Shown here piece after piece: positions 1-12,426 of a stretch of 64,000 bases of DNA. Under the pieces are notes generated by a model. It had not been told where the DNA came from. It searched no databases and was given only the letters and a program-made list of their open reading frames with translations. The DNA comes from Branchiostoma floridae (lineage: Eukaryota; Chordata; Leptocardii; Amphioxiformes; Branchiostomatidae). Position 1 is the stretch's first letter; each line of letters starts with the position of its first letter. The stretch covers positions 21,677,594 through 21,741,593 of the forward strand of contig NC_049982.1 of the NCBI RefSeq assembly GCF_000003815.2, written 5' to 3'. A program made the translations under genes and the position numbers.

Positions 1-2604
1 GCCCATCACAGTTTGACTCCTAGTTTCTCGGTGACAGCGGTGCCTAACGCGCATCATTTGGAACGCGTGCCGCTTGATCGGGCCCGAATAACATTTCTTT
101 GAATACCTGAGACAAAACATGTCGACTTGTCACGCCGTCCAGACGTGGCGGGACAAATACGCCCGTTTCCTTTGCTTGAAGTAACCCTGACTCCACAAAT
201 ATTGATAGGACACCACCTAGAGCTGGGCCGGGTCGCGCAGGGGTCAGCAGGTGAATTTCCACGTAAAAACTTCTTACAACGTCCATTACCAGACTCCCAT
301 CTTACGACGCGATCACGTTTTTCGTAGGTCGCCCCACGATTTTTATGTTGCAGAATTTTTCAAGCAGGCTGTGACAGAGCCAGCCACCTACAAGGACCTA
401 AGGCAGCCTCTTCCGTAACAAGACATCTGTACATTTTTTACGACACATGCTCACAGTGAGTGATCGTACGGCGATCGCACGACATGACCAAGACCAAAGA
501 TGTAACAAGAACAATCAAACCGCTATAAATCGTCGCGATACTAGTTTAACACCCCGTATCCTTGATCAAAGACATGTACCAAAAGGCTTCATTTATTACT
601 GATAAATTATGAGACAGAAATAACCTACATTGAATGCAATTGTATAAATCCTGTTGAGATATGGAAATATGTGCATGCACAACAAAATAACTTCTTCTTG
701 TCTATGTTCTTCAGAACGCCATGAGGTATAATCTCTTAAAAAAGCGCTAAGAGATACCCATACAGTAGTTCACCTTTCACCTATATTTCCAGGTAACTCT
801 AAGAAAGATATAAGTTTGTTGTTTTTTAACGTACCTCGAGTTTATCAAGTCCCGGCCTTTCTCTCTACGTTCCTTTGAATAGATCCTTTGATGCACTTCT
901 CCCGAGCAAAGGCGTGCACGTATTCACTCCAAACAAGACGAAATTGTGTTTCTAAGAGTAAGTTGTGGAATTCGCTCCGTTTCAAAGAACTGCACGCGCC
1001 CCGTTCCAAGTTGCGCCAGGCCGCCGGTTTATTGTTTTACAAGCTTTGTGCCCTTCTTGTCCCCTGGCTCACCCCTAACCTGGGCGAAGGGTACGGAAAT
1101 CGGGGTCAGTCAAAGTTCAGTGTACGAGATCACCCTTTCCGTATCAGTTCAGTGTGCGGTGTGACGATATCAAAAAGGCACAACGGTCAATTTGTGTAAA
1201 TAATTACGGACGTACATGGTGTAGATATTCACGTGTTTTGAAATTCGAAGAACTGGACTTGACATTTTTTCTTAACGTCCTTAAGTTCCCTGTGCTCAGG
1301 TGAACTTAGATTTGAAGTGAAACGTTACATAACCGTTCAGTAACAGCCAGTAGTAGAGTGTGAGAAATACCCGTACAAGTTGAAGTACAGGATGTTGTAT
1401 GTTGGTAGTACTGACTCGATTCTTGCCTCTCATGATTATTTAGAAACGTGGAACGATAAAAGATTAAGTGTGAAAATATTGATTAACGAAAACAGATTGT
1501 ACGTTTGATCTAGTGTACTTTAAATTTCTTATACCGACCCGGCCTTCAACAAAGACAGAAATAGTCTGGTATTCAAAGTAATCAATGTACAATTGTGGCC
1601 TCAGTACATGTTTGATATTGTAGCTACGCAAAGAACACTTTAATGGCCCTAGAGAATATACCAAACAAATCGTGTGCAAAAACTTCTCGTTAACCCAATT
1701 TCTGACCCACCGAAAAAAAGTGCCAAGTCACCATAGTTAGTACTACAAGACCCTGTATTCTGTTTAAGTAGGGCGCTTTTTGAGTTTCATTGAAGATTTC
1801 TCTGACATAAACTATACAATTTCTAAAAGTATATACTTTGCAACTGTCTTTAGTATAATACAGTTTTTTAATGCAACAATGCTTTTCGATTTTCTCCAGG
1901 GGGATGCTATATCTTTGATAACAAGTGACATATCAATTACAAGTGGATTTAGTCACTATATGATATCAATATTGATAAATATAAAAAAAATATGAAACAT
2001 TTAGTTGCAAATCTACAAAGAGAGAGAGTAACGTTTTTGGTAATAGCGGACATGTTGTGTCATAAACAACAAGGTAGTTGAACTTTGTAACGATGACGGC
2101 GTGTTTGTGAAAAACGGGGCCGTCGGGTCGTGGCCGACTTTAGCAAACATCTGATTCACCAACTTGTAAAGGCACGTGCTCTTTCACCTACAGACCGCTC
2201 AACTCTGCGTGACACCGCCACACGGTAAGTTAGTACGTCTGAAAAATCGATGCGCGACATGTTCGCATTGATGCGTATATATGACTGTGAAAGAAAAAAC
2301 AATGACTTTGAAACAATGAGATCACCTGATATGGCCCAAGTCATCAGGAGATGCTAATCTTTGGTGAAGATTTTTCCCGGTGTAACGTCTTGAACTCCGT
2401 GTAAAGGTCCAAATTTTGCTATAGGAACAACATCACCGGTGAAGCCACATTTCGTTAGTCTAAAAGAAATATGAAACACGAACGAAAGGTGGCTGTCTCG
2501 TCTGTTTGAAAGTCAAAATTGCTTTCAAGTTAATCAAAGTCCTTACGTGCATATCATCAATTTCTTATACATGAGATCTGACCCTTTACCTGCGGTATTC
2601 ACAG
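1..2604. other. Intergenic sequence, no gene recognised
   Basis: I see only short open frames with no domain-like composition and no convincing chain of splice sites. An 80-codon minus-strand frame at 44-286 is open and fairly GC-rich at third positions, but it has no partner exon and no motif I recognise. Confidence 0.5.

Positions 2605-2636
<32 letters not shown>
2605..2636. repeat. (TAC)n trinucleotide microsatellite
   Basis: About ten perfect TAC units run without interruption. Open frames across it on both strands (poly-Leu or poly-Ser) are artefacts of the repeat. Confidence 0.9.
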
Positions 2637-5600
2637 ATGTCAGTCCAGTGTCTGAAATGTGTACTTGATTCTGAACTGGTAGAAGTCAAAGTTAACCATT
2701 CCGCGCCAGGTATCGAAAGAAACTGCAAATTGAAAGATAATGTACTATACTTTCTCCTACTTTGGGAGGAGTGTTCTTCTGCCAACGTTTATTGAAGTAG
2801 AACAACCTTAAATCTACTTTTTGCTTTGTCAGCTGAAGATAAAGACATTAACTGGGAAGACGCATGGCCGGACCAAAGTTTAAACTCCAAGTAGTGGTGT
2901 GATTTCATGATGAACCAATAACATTTCGTGTTACATAAGAACTGACCCGACACACGCACACCAGCCAGCTAATCTCCAAGTAGATGTTAGGTTTATGTTA
3001 TTATTACTGTTGTTTGACAGTTATCTCCAAGCAGATGTAAGGAAATGACAACCGTCAGCTCTGTGATGCCTGATGTAACTAGATTTGCTAAGTCTGGTGT
3101 TTGAATTTATGGCAAAATAATCAAGAGTTCCAAGACCTCATGCCTCCGTAAAATATCCGAGTTTGTTGTGTGTCTTGTTTGATTGTAATTTGAATGTCTG
3201 TCAGCTGTAGAAGACTAATTCTATCAACCAAAAACTCCACTTCCTGTCACATTAGAAACTCTGGCCTTTCACCCTTTTCCCTGTCATTCCGACACGAGAC
3301 GCGCCTATATTAGCTTCACTATATTTCATGTGGAAATAACTGCGGAAACACAGGCAGACAGACAGAAATGAATACTTCCCTACACTAAGGTGACAAGTCC
3401 GAGGCGTTATATTTGAAGGAATTCGAAGGGTTGGACGTGTCTGTAGTAATTACCGATATGTCACATGTGGACTCATGTCTATCATCTAACGCGTCCACGC
3501 CTCTTGTGACTCTTTCGGTCACAGTTGAACTATCCTGAAACTACGTCATGGTCCATAGCCGAAATACTGTGTACGAAATAGTTTTTGTCGCGGATGAAAT
3601 CATGGGTAACTTGTCGTGATAGTCCGTCAGAAGTCTGACGTCAGTACTTCAGAGTCAGCTTTACGGACACCCGGGGTCGTGTCGGTGTGAAGGCTGAAGC
3701 ACATCAAGAGATAAAAGGTCACCGTGAATATTTTTGACACATGGCAATTACGTCACAAGCCTAAGCATGTGGTATGCTAAGAGAAACTGACCTCTGACAC
3801 ATGGGAGCTAACTACAAGATCTAAATGTGGAGGTTGGTGTGCAGTCAGGGCTCCAAGCGCAAGAGGATTTTTTTACCTCCTTGGGTAAACAATGTCGATA
3901 AGTCCCTTCTATCCAGTCGTATCGCATGCGGAACTACATCTCAACTTACGAAATTTGTTTTAAAGTACGCATAAAGCATTCTTAAATCATACGTACTTAG
4001 AGCATACTTTTGATTTCCCTCAAAACTAATAAAGAAACGTAAAAATGAACACAAAATCCACTTCAAACTCTACCTAGAGCATTGATGGAAGGACGCTGAA
4101 CCTGCACACGTAGACTCACCATACTCCAATGGAGTGGCTGTCCATAATACTTTTGATACAAAATGGCATAGTTATGCGTGCTTTAAAGCATGATTGGATA
4201 TGATTGGATTACGCGCAGTGTTATGTTGACCCGAACCCCCCTTCCTTTTCCACGTTTAATAGCCGTTTTTCTCCGAGCTCATAGATTTATATTTTGTTTG
4301 TTGACCGCTTGGCTATCGTTTCTGTGCGCGTGGAAGAAAAACAAGTCATCAATGCTTTGTCTCAGCTATTTAGCAGGCATGCATCCGTTAGTGCTCTGCG
4401 CAGACGTCGGTAACCCTGTACCACAGTAAACCATAGGAATCGTAACTCACACTACAACTGACCTACATTTAACCTTGAAAACAAAGCTTGAAGGTCTACA
4501 AGTCACCTTGAGATGGAGACACAGACGATCGGAATAACGCTGAAGTCCGACTCAATGGAGCCTGTTTTATACGTAACTTAGCAAGTACCCTTCTCCCAGA
4601 CTCGACTTTCGAGTAACTTCCAAACCATGCTCAAGTCGGTCTTGCTTGGGGGACAAATCGCGCTTTCTTGTGTGCAAATTCATGGAGTCGTGTATAAACC
4701 CATCCTTTGACTCTACGAAATTCTGTTGAGTATGCTTAAGTAGGTAACTTTTATGGATGACATCCGAGCGGGCAGCGATTTTCGCCAGATTAAAAAAAAA
4801 GACATTTCGGTCCCATTAGGTTATGGTCCGCATGACAATATAAATGCCGAAAATGGAAAGATATGACGTGTGGTACCTTTGAGTGTACTTGAAGAGACAC
4901 TAGCGAGGTAGCGTAGAAGTGTAACTAAGCTATATAGTTCTGTACTTATAGAAATGACGTCACTAGTGTGCTATCCTCGAGCGTAGCTGTAGTTTTACAT
5001 GGCTACTAGACTAGCGCCACTTTCTGCACTTCTTGATTACAGGAATTAAAGACTTGGTGATACAAGGTTTTGTCTTCTCAATTCTTGTATTGAGTCTGTA
5101 GGGAATGTCATGAAATCAAGATACTGTGGCCTTTCCCTTGACACATAAAGCCATTTAATGAGGCGTATGATATGCAACGGCTGCAACCAGTACGGAGGAA
5201 GGGCAACCTTAATTTACAAGACTACTTAATAATGTAATTATAGTTGCTGGTAATATAGTTGTAGAAATTGACCAAACAGGGTGAATGATCTGTCATTTGG
5301 AGGGGGTAGCTTCGCTATAACTCATTTGGTATTAAATCAGTTATACACCCTACTTGTCCACTTTCAGCACTTTTTGCTTGTTTTGCCAGCACAGAAATGG
5401 GACCAGTGGCGACTCGGCCTCCCTAAACTATCACGTACATACGTCATGTCCTGGAAACTTAGCGAACATCCCACACAATGCCGAGATCGAGTTTCCAACA
5501 TGCTGGAAGTACAGCACTTCAACTTGCTTCAAATCCCTGTTAGGTGTTGCTGAGTGCATTGTTCTAGACTTAACTCCCTCCCCACCGACGCCGCCATTGT

Positions 5601-7269
5601 TATTCCACATTCAAGTGTATTAAGAGCACCACCCAGTATTGTATATCAACACTCGCTGGTGTACAAAAGACTGCAGGTTCAAGTTTAGCGTGAATAATGG
5701 TAACTTTGTAATCTCATACCGTTCCACAAGTTTGAGCTAAACTTACTTCACAATTCTCCCCCAGGTAGAGTAGGGTTTAAGGACCAATTATGTCACAAAA
5801 GCTAAGGATTTTTGTATTTCACTGAGCACACACCCATATTATGTGACTTATATTGTTATTAGAGACTGGGGATTTGCGCCGTACACATGTATCTTCTACA
5901 ACTCACAAAAGGTGACACGTCCGCAGTTTCAACTGCAAAGATTCGAAATTTACAGACCCTTCAAAACAACTAGTCCTGACTAAAAGTGGGGAAACACGCC
6001 GAAGTACCTTTACAATGCCATCTTTTAGACTTAAATTTGGAAGTATCCTAATTGTTTTGGCATTATGATCAAGTCCTCCACTTTCCAAGACCTTTACAGG
6101 AAGTAACAGCAAAGATACCGCTTACACATTGAAAGGGGATTTTAAGAAAAGGTAAACAGAAAAAATCTCACCTTTCTTACCAGTGCTAGTAAGACGGTTG
6201 CGCAGTTTCTGCATATAGGTATATAGACAATCATTGTCTGCAAAACTTGTTCAACTTCTTGGAACAACCTACAGCCGCGGGCAGCGCAGACGAACAATTA
6301 TATGATATATCATGTGGGGAGGGGACGTTCCAGAAAGTTCTATGTTCCTATAATTGTTACATTTCAATCTACTGCTTTACCAAGCAGAAAGCACGCTTCA
6401 TCTACAAACTCCATGGATTTGATATATTACTTCAACGTCGTCATGTCACCTACTCAGTAACTTTAAAAAACCTAATACTTAACACAAACACAAGAAACGT
6501 TCTAGTACGGAGTTGAATCTGTGACGTTAGTAAAAATAACTTTGAGACGACCTTAATGAAGGCGTTTTAGAAAATCACCTTCTCGTTCACTATTTCTAAT
6601 ACACTTTCATTTTGAGCTACTGCTACTTTTAACGCCCATATCTAATGACTTACACACACAGGAATGTGATAGAGCCGCAATATCTCTCTCTATATATGTA
6701 TATTCTGCATTATCTATTTTACAGAATTCTGTATCTGTGTCTGTAGAGCCGGTATAACCACATTTCGATGTAACACACAAACTCCGCAGGCAAGCGGTGT
6801 GGCAGCAGATTTTGTACATGACTTGCTGTTTCCATATCTACTAAATGTAGTCTCCATCTTTCCTACATTACACAAGCCAGGCACTTCTTGAACCAAGGCA
6901 ACAAAAAATCAGATGTCTACAACTAAACTTTTGTTGAAGACGTACATTAAGTCTGACGAGCCCTAAGGTGATTAGTCTTTTGGCAGGTGTCCATTTTTAA
7001 CACTAGAACCGCCCGATAATTACAGTTGGTCATAAGGCGTGTTTAAATGATTGAATGTGAGAGTTCATATGTCAAACTAAACACAATGGCGGGCACTCAT
7101 TGATATTTCAGCGGTGTACAATTGGCACCCGGCAATAAATCTTCAGCTTTCACAAAAATTATAATTATGCCAAAAGTCTTTTGCTAGTTTGCACCAAGCA
7201 TGTGTATCCTAGCTATGTGTTCACTAAAGTGTTTATTACAGTTATCACATTCAATATTTCATAAGATTA
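2637..7269. other. Intergenic sequence with a short dispersed motif
   Basis: No gene is recognisable. The word ATCTCCAAGYAGATG occurs near 2972 and 3023, and a variant (ATCTCCAACCAGATG) recurs near 46841, so it is probably a remnant of a dispersed repeat. A CTGACGTCAG palindrome lies near 3637. Otherwise I see nothing structured. Confidence 0.4.
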
Positions 7270-7545
7270 TAGAGGTTGATACACACACACATGCACACAC
7301 ATACAGATGCAAATACATAGTATGCAAAGATAGACACACGCGCACACACGCTTTCCCTTAGATCTATGACTTTAATGAAAAGCGACCTGCAGGCCGATTT
7401 GTGCTTTCATGAATAAACAAAGATCAAACAAACAAACAAAAACATACACATACTAGTATGCGCAAACAAACGCATGTACATGCACATACGCAAACGTGTG
7501 GGCACACGCTCACACACACACACAAATGCAAACACACACACGGAC
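7270..7545. repeat. CA-rich low-complexity tract
   Basis: Imperfect CA/ACAC runs are interspersed with CAAACAAA and ACATGCAC words over about 275 bp. It is a degenerate microsatellite, not a coding region. Confidence 0.8.
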
Positions 7546-10500
7546 AGAGACATGATTCAAAAGTGGGAAATAGTGACGAAATTGCTTATACCAATAACAT
7601 TATATTCTACACCAATGACATCATATAATGTCATTATTTAGACATGGATATAAGCTAGGATTACAACTCAATGCTTACATATATCAAGAAAATGAAGCCA
7701 AAGAAAATCAAGAAACAATCCAATGGCAATAAGCATGGCATTTTTTCGCTTTGTTGCCTGACATCCATCCCAAACGGTGTTGATGGATGTTGTTTTAGAT
7801 ATATGTTTTGGCGATCGAAAACACACATGAGCATCCATTTTGATTCTGATCACAAGTCAAGTAACAATAAATATCGGACAAGAAAAAACAACCTTTTCTA
7901 AGAAAAGAAGATAGCTTTTACTCGAAAATAAAAGCGGGTATTTCCAAAACTTCATTCTTTTGTCAACCAAATCCCCCAGTCTACAATAATGAGTGACTTT
8001 TTTTTAGAAAGGCTGTCTTGCAAAGTTAACTTCTTGCAACATAGCGAAACTTGGTTATCCGCAAACCCCATATGCGACACAAAACGCGGGTGTATCCTGT
8101 GATAGCGTCCGCCATTCACTGTAAGATAACTTTCTCAGAAAGAATTACCTGATCCCAGGAAGGTTTGATCCCCCACACTCCGTAAATAGAGCGTGTGATC
8201 TAAGCTTGTCGTTCTTAAACCTTCACAGAAATGTACTTGTTTTCTGTGAAACCTTTGACACGGTAAAAACGCGCGGAGTAGATTGCGGGTGGCTAGCCAC
8301 GCGATTGAGCGGGACTGTTTCTAAACAATCCAAACATCTTTTTCTTTTGTTTGGCCGCGTTTAAGAGACATTGGTAACAGTTTAACTCCTTGTTAAAATA
8401 CACAGGGTTCTCTTAATCTATTTTCCCACAACGACGTCGGCCATAACCAATTGTAAAGCAAGACAGGATGCATTTGTGAGTGCACAAATCTTAGACGTTT
8501 AGACTAGCCATGGCTGAGACAAAAGCGAGACCAGGAAGTGGTGTGGACATTCCATCCGTGGAGTTTTAAGAATATAGCTCATTAAAATGGCACGCCACTT
8601 TCCCCGTGCCTGCTCACCTGTGTGTGCACAGTTTAAACTGTCGGCCTTTTCTCTAAGAGAAACGCAGCGTGACTAGCCCGACACGAGAGGACTCTCTCCT
8701 GCTAACAGACCCAACTACCATCTACCATATTCAGTGGCAGGAAATCGGACGGAAAAGCTTAAAACCTTACCTCCTTGGCGAGCCCAGGCATGTAAATTTG
8801 AATATCTTTTGTGGAAAAACTTGCTCGACACGACCGCTTAATTGCAGTCCCCTCTCTCTTGTTGGAGGCGCAAAAAGTAGGGCACTGCGTATCGACCACT
8901 TAGTTCACTTAACACCGTCATTTGCATAAAGGCCCACACTTCCTAGAAACTAGATGACACTTAAAATTCCGACACTCGAGACTGTTGGAGAGGTCGGATT
9001 TTTGCTCTCGTCAAGCGACTGGCATCCGGGAGATTTTCTGACCAAATTTCCTGTCAGCGCAGACGACAGAACTCTCCCGGCCGGCGGGAAGTCGCAGACG
9101 TGTGGGGCGGTAAATTTGCGGAAACCCGCGCGCGAAGTTTTGGAACTGGCAGCCTGCCCGCGTGCCTGTACATACATACATGTCTGTTAGTATACACCGG
9201 TCTCGTGTTATCGCTGTTTAACACACCTCTAAACAACTACCGTTAAGTCTATCTCACTCCAACAGCCGATACCGTGCCCGGACCGTGCGATATGGAAAGT
9301 GCCAGATGAAAGTGAAACACACCTGTTCGCCTCACCTGTCGTCTAGAACACCTGTGCTGCGAGTCGATCCTGTCTTGAGGGTAGACGCAAAATGGCGACC
9401 CTTGTCAGGCAGAGGTCAGACGTCACGTGATGACAGCCTGAAAGAAGGACGCGGATCAAGTGTCAATAAAGCGGATAAATTCTACTCGACCCCTCCCCAC
9501 TTCTCACACTAACACCCAAGTCGCCTATTTCTCAGTACAAAGAACAATTTTTAACTCCCGTGTGAAAAAATGTCTTTCAACTCCCATGTGAAAATAATGC
9601 CCCGAATTTCTTCCTGTCAGTTTAAATATACAAAGATGAAAATACGTGTACGGTAGTTATTATGATATCCTTAGCACTACATATTGAATTCATTTCGATA
9701 GCAAATTAAGAATTGTTCAAAATTAATCTTAACGATATCTCTCGAGAAAATATCAAATAACAGCCGTTTGGGAACTGATTGCATAACGGTGTAAGATTGC
9801 ACAAATTCAGCTTTAAAATCATGGCGCTTAAATAGTGAAACGATACTGTTCCTGAAAACGACATCTTTTATGGCAATAACAAAAGAAAGAAAAACAAATT
9901 ATGACGAATATCGAAGCACAGAGGGAAAGTGATATCGTCGAAATAGGAAGAATAGAGACAGCTTTAGTTATGTAATCCTACTGTGCCAGGTGCTGTTGGC
10001 GGAAAGCCCTCAGTCAAACGCTCATATTGTGGCCGCTCTAAAAACTAAGATTTTTAACAGACACAAGAACTACGTATACTTCATCCATAATAATGTATCC
10101 ATTAATTACACCCCCGCCCCGCATTACGAACTTTGATGCTTTCCTTTATTGTTTATTGCTTCACTTTTCATTGTTCCGGTCGTCCTTTTTAGTGACAATT
10201 TGTGTACAAACGCATCAAAGTACATTATAAATTGGAGGCTCACAATTGTTCACTGTAGTCGTCGAATCAAACTGATGTACCATTTTGGGCGCAAAGTCTG
10301 CCCCTCATTTTTTTTTTACACAATAGGTTGGGACTTTTCAAAATAATTTCTAAACGTACCTGTTGAACTTACCTTAGCGAAGTGCCAGCGGCCCCATGAT
10401 GCACTGCGCACCATCTCCAGCAAAACAGCTCGACCTAGTTTTTCCATATATGGTTATCTTTGCGGGGGACCAGGGAAACAATCGACAGGTGGACTTTGGC

Positions 10501-10669
10501 AAAACTGATCTATATACAGTTCTTTAAATAGACAGTTGGCGGGCTCTTCGCAGTCAACAAACAAACCTGGCGATGTTGACGGATCTAGAGGTTTAAAAAA
10601 ATAGGTCAGCTGTTTATCATTTGGGCGGACATACCATAGAATCCTTCGTCCAACCCTACCTTTTTTCAC

Positions 10670-10670
<1 letters not shown>
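7546..10670. other. Intergenic sequence with a GC-richer patch
   Basis: About 8950-9190 is GC- and CpG-richer than its surroundings and open on both strands (75-78 codons), but no domain or exon chain is visible. It could be a CpG-rich regulatory patch. Two near-copies of an AACTCCCRTGTGAAAA word lie at 9550-9595. Confidence 0.35.

Positions 10671-10725
<55 letters not shown>
10671..10725. repeat. (CT)n dinucleotide microsatellite
   Basis: A nearly perfect CT run of about 55 bases is followed by a C-rich pyrimidine stretch ending near 10741. Confidence 0.93.
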
Positions 10726-10727
<2 letters not shown>

Positions 10728-11052
10728 CGCCCCCTCTCTCTACGACCATCGCGTCTACTATATCTCCCTCCTTATTTTAATCTCCTTGGTCCAATGACAG
10801 GCGCCCCGTCATTTATTATGCCCATAGATTACAGACAGGTGGTGAAAAAAACTGTACGCAGCGCAATAGAAACACTCATGTTTTAATGGTAATGCCTTTA
10901 GGACGTAGCATCAGTAACGTTACCATTGTTGTGTAGTGTCGCCAGATGGCGCTGGTGCACCACCATGATGTAAGAGTTGCTAACGTTACATGCTGAATTT
11001 AAAGTCCAACCACAGAGGTCAACTTGGTCCAACTATTCTAAGGGTCTCTCTA

Positions 11053-11322
11053 TCACGGCCAGTTCGTACAAACGATCCAATACGCCGCAGTGTCCGTGAA
11101 TTCTTCCATCTTGTCCAGCTTCCTTCCCTCTCCTTCACAAGGATGTTTAGTATTCTCCTCGTTCGAAGTCTCGCCAGCTGCCGTCTCTACATTCTCCTTC
11201 TGCTGTGGTTCCTCCGAGTCTTTGGCACTGTTGGTCGAGACTCCGTCGCTTGACCGAGCAGTGTCTACTTGGTGGTCTGTGGTTTCGTTGGACGTATCGG
11301 GTTTATCTGATGATGCCCCCAT
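11053..11322 (-). CDS. Possible single coding exon, acidic Ser/Thr/Glu-rich
   Basis: An 89-codon minus-strand frame opens with ATG at 11322. Its composition is unlike random translation here: rich in Ser, Thr, Glu, Asp and Asn, almost without aliphatic residues until the last few codons. It resembles an intrinsically disordered, acidic N-terminal exon. A possible acceptor (TATAAAAG) lies just upstream of the ATG, and possible donors lie near the 3' end, where the composition changes (around AAYWIV). I found no convincing partner exon down to 10.4 kb and no recognisable domain. It may be the first exon of a gene in unsequenced or unrecognised form, or chance. Confidence 0.25.
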   Translation of the reverse strand: MGASSDKPDTSNETTDHQVDTARSSDGVSTNSAKDSEEPQQKENVETAAGETSNEENTKHPCEGEGRKLDKMEEFTDTAAYWIVCTNWP

Positions 11323-11730
11323 CTTTTATACCTAATGGCGAAGAAAAGTTAGAGTGAGGTACGTGTAGGTTGCGCTTGCCATGGCCTCCTTGCTATGATG
11401 ACGCATGTGAGAATTTTCATCTGAATATGGACACGAATGGTATATTGCGCAGTTACTTGCATTTCATTTAACAAAATTTACAAAGAATATGAACAGAGAA
11501 GGCGAGGTTGTAAAATTACAGGGAACATACAAAGGATTAGGCCGAAATCAACTTTAGAATGACTAGAATCGACGAGCACCCCTCTCCCTCCCCCCAAAGC
11601 AGGTTTGCTGCTTTCGTTGCAAGCGCACGTGTATGTGGCAAATAATTTACCTTGCTCATTTTATTGAGATCATGCTTCAGATGTAGGCGGTGTCCCGGCG
11701 TTGTCTCATTGGGACAACACAGTGCAAAAC

Positions 11731-12426
11731 GAGTCAATTCCAAGACACCATGAGGGTTTTTAGGCGATATTTATAATTAGTCTGAATTATTTTGAATAAA
11801 AGAATATCTGAGCCACAATAATTAAATTATTTTTAAAAAATTGACTGAGAAAGTACTCATATATTTGAATTCCTTTGAATATTTTAGAAACATTTTGAAA
11901 GTAACTGTACAAAAATATCTTTATTTAGAATAATTGTGAAACCTCTGTGTGATTATTTCAATTTTACAAATATTTACAAAAAATGGTAAACCTGGCCAAA
12001 TGGTTAAATTAGTTTATTGCCCCCATAAAAGTAAGCCCTATTGTTGTATCTGTATATTTTTAGATTTCACTGCTGGGCACTGGTGGATCCTTTGTGGTGG
12101 ACCATTGTTGCATGGCACCCAACCATACTTTGCAAGGATGTGTGAATTGCTATCTTCCCTGCCCACTGAAGCATTTACAAAAAATGGTAGAAAATGGTAA
12201 ATAATGGTAAAATGCTGTTATCATTATTCAGAAACCATTAGAAGTATCCAATTCCACACGATGAATATTTCCAAAGTTTAACAGGACCAGGGAAATATTT
12301 ATAAAGTTGAAACAGTGTTACAAATATTTCTGAAGTATCAAATGTCCTAGACATATAATTACAAAACTTTAAAATTAATTCTAAACAAAGGCAGCAAACA
12401 TCCGCATGGTGTCTTGGAATTGACTC
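11731..12426. mobile_element. Non-autonomous DNA transposon with 22-bp terminal inverted repeats
   Basis: The two ends carry a perfect 22-bp inverted repeat beginning GAGTCAATTCC (11731-11752 and 12405-12426). Similarity fades inward over roughly another 20 bp. The 696-bp interior is AT-rich, non-coding and repeats the words TTTACAAAAAATGGTA and AAATATTT. I could not find a target-site duplication at these exact borders, so the true ends may be slightly different. The structure fits a MITE-like element; the superfamily is not determined. Confidence 0.65.

Noticed and set aside
7270-7545. Short repeated CA blocks considered as a CRISPR-like array
   Set aside because: No constant repeat with unique spacers; it is a degenerate microsatellite, and the genome is eukaryotic.
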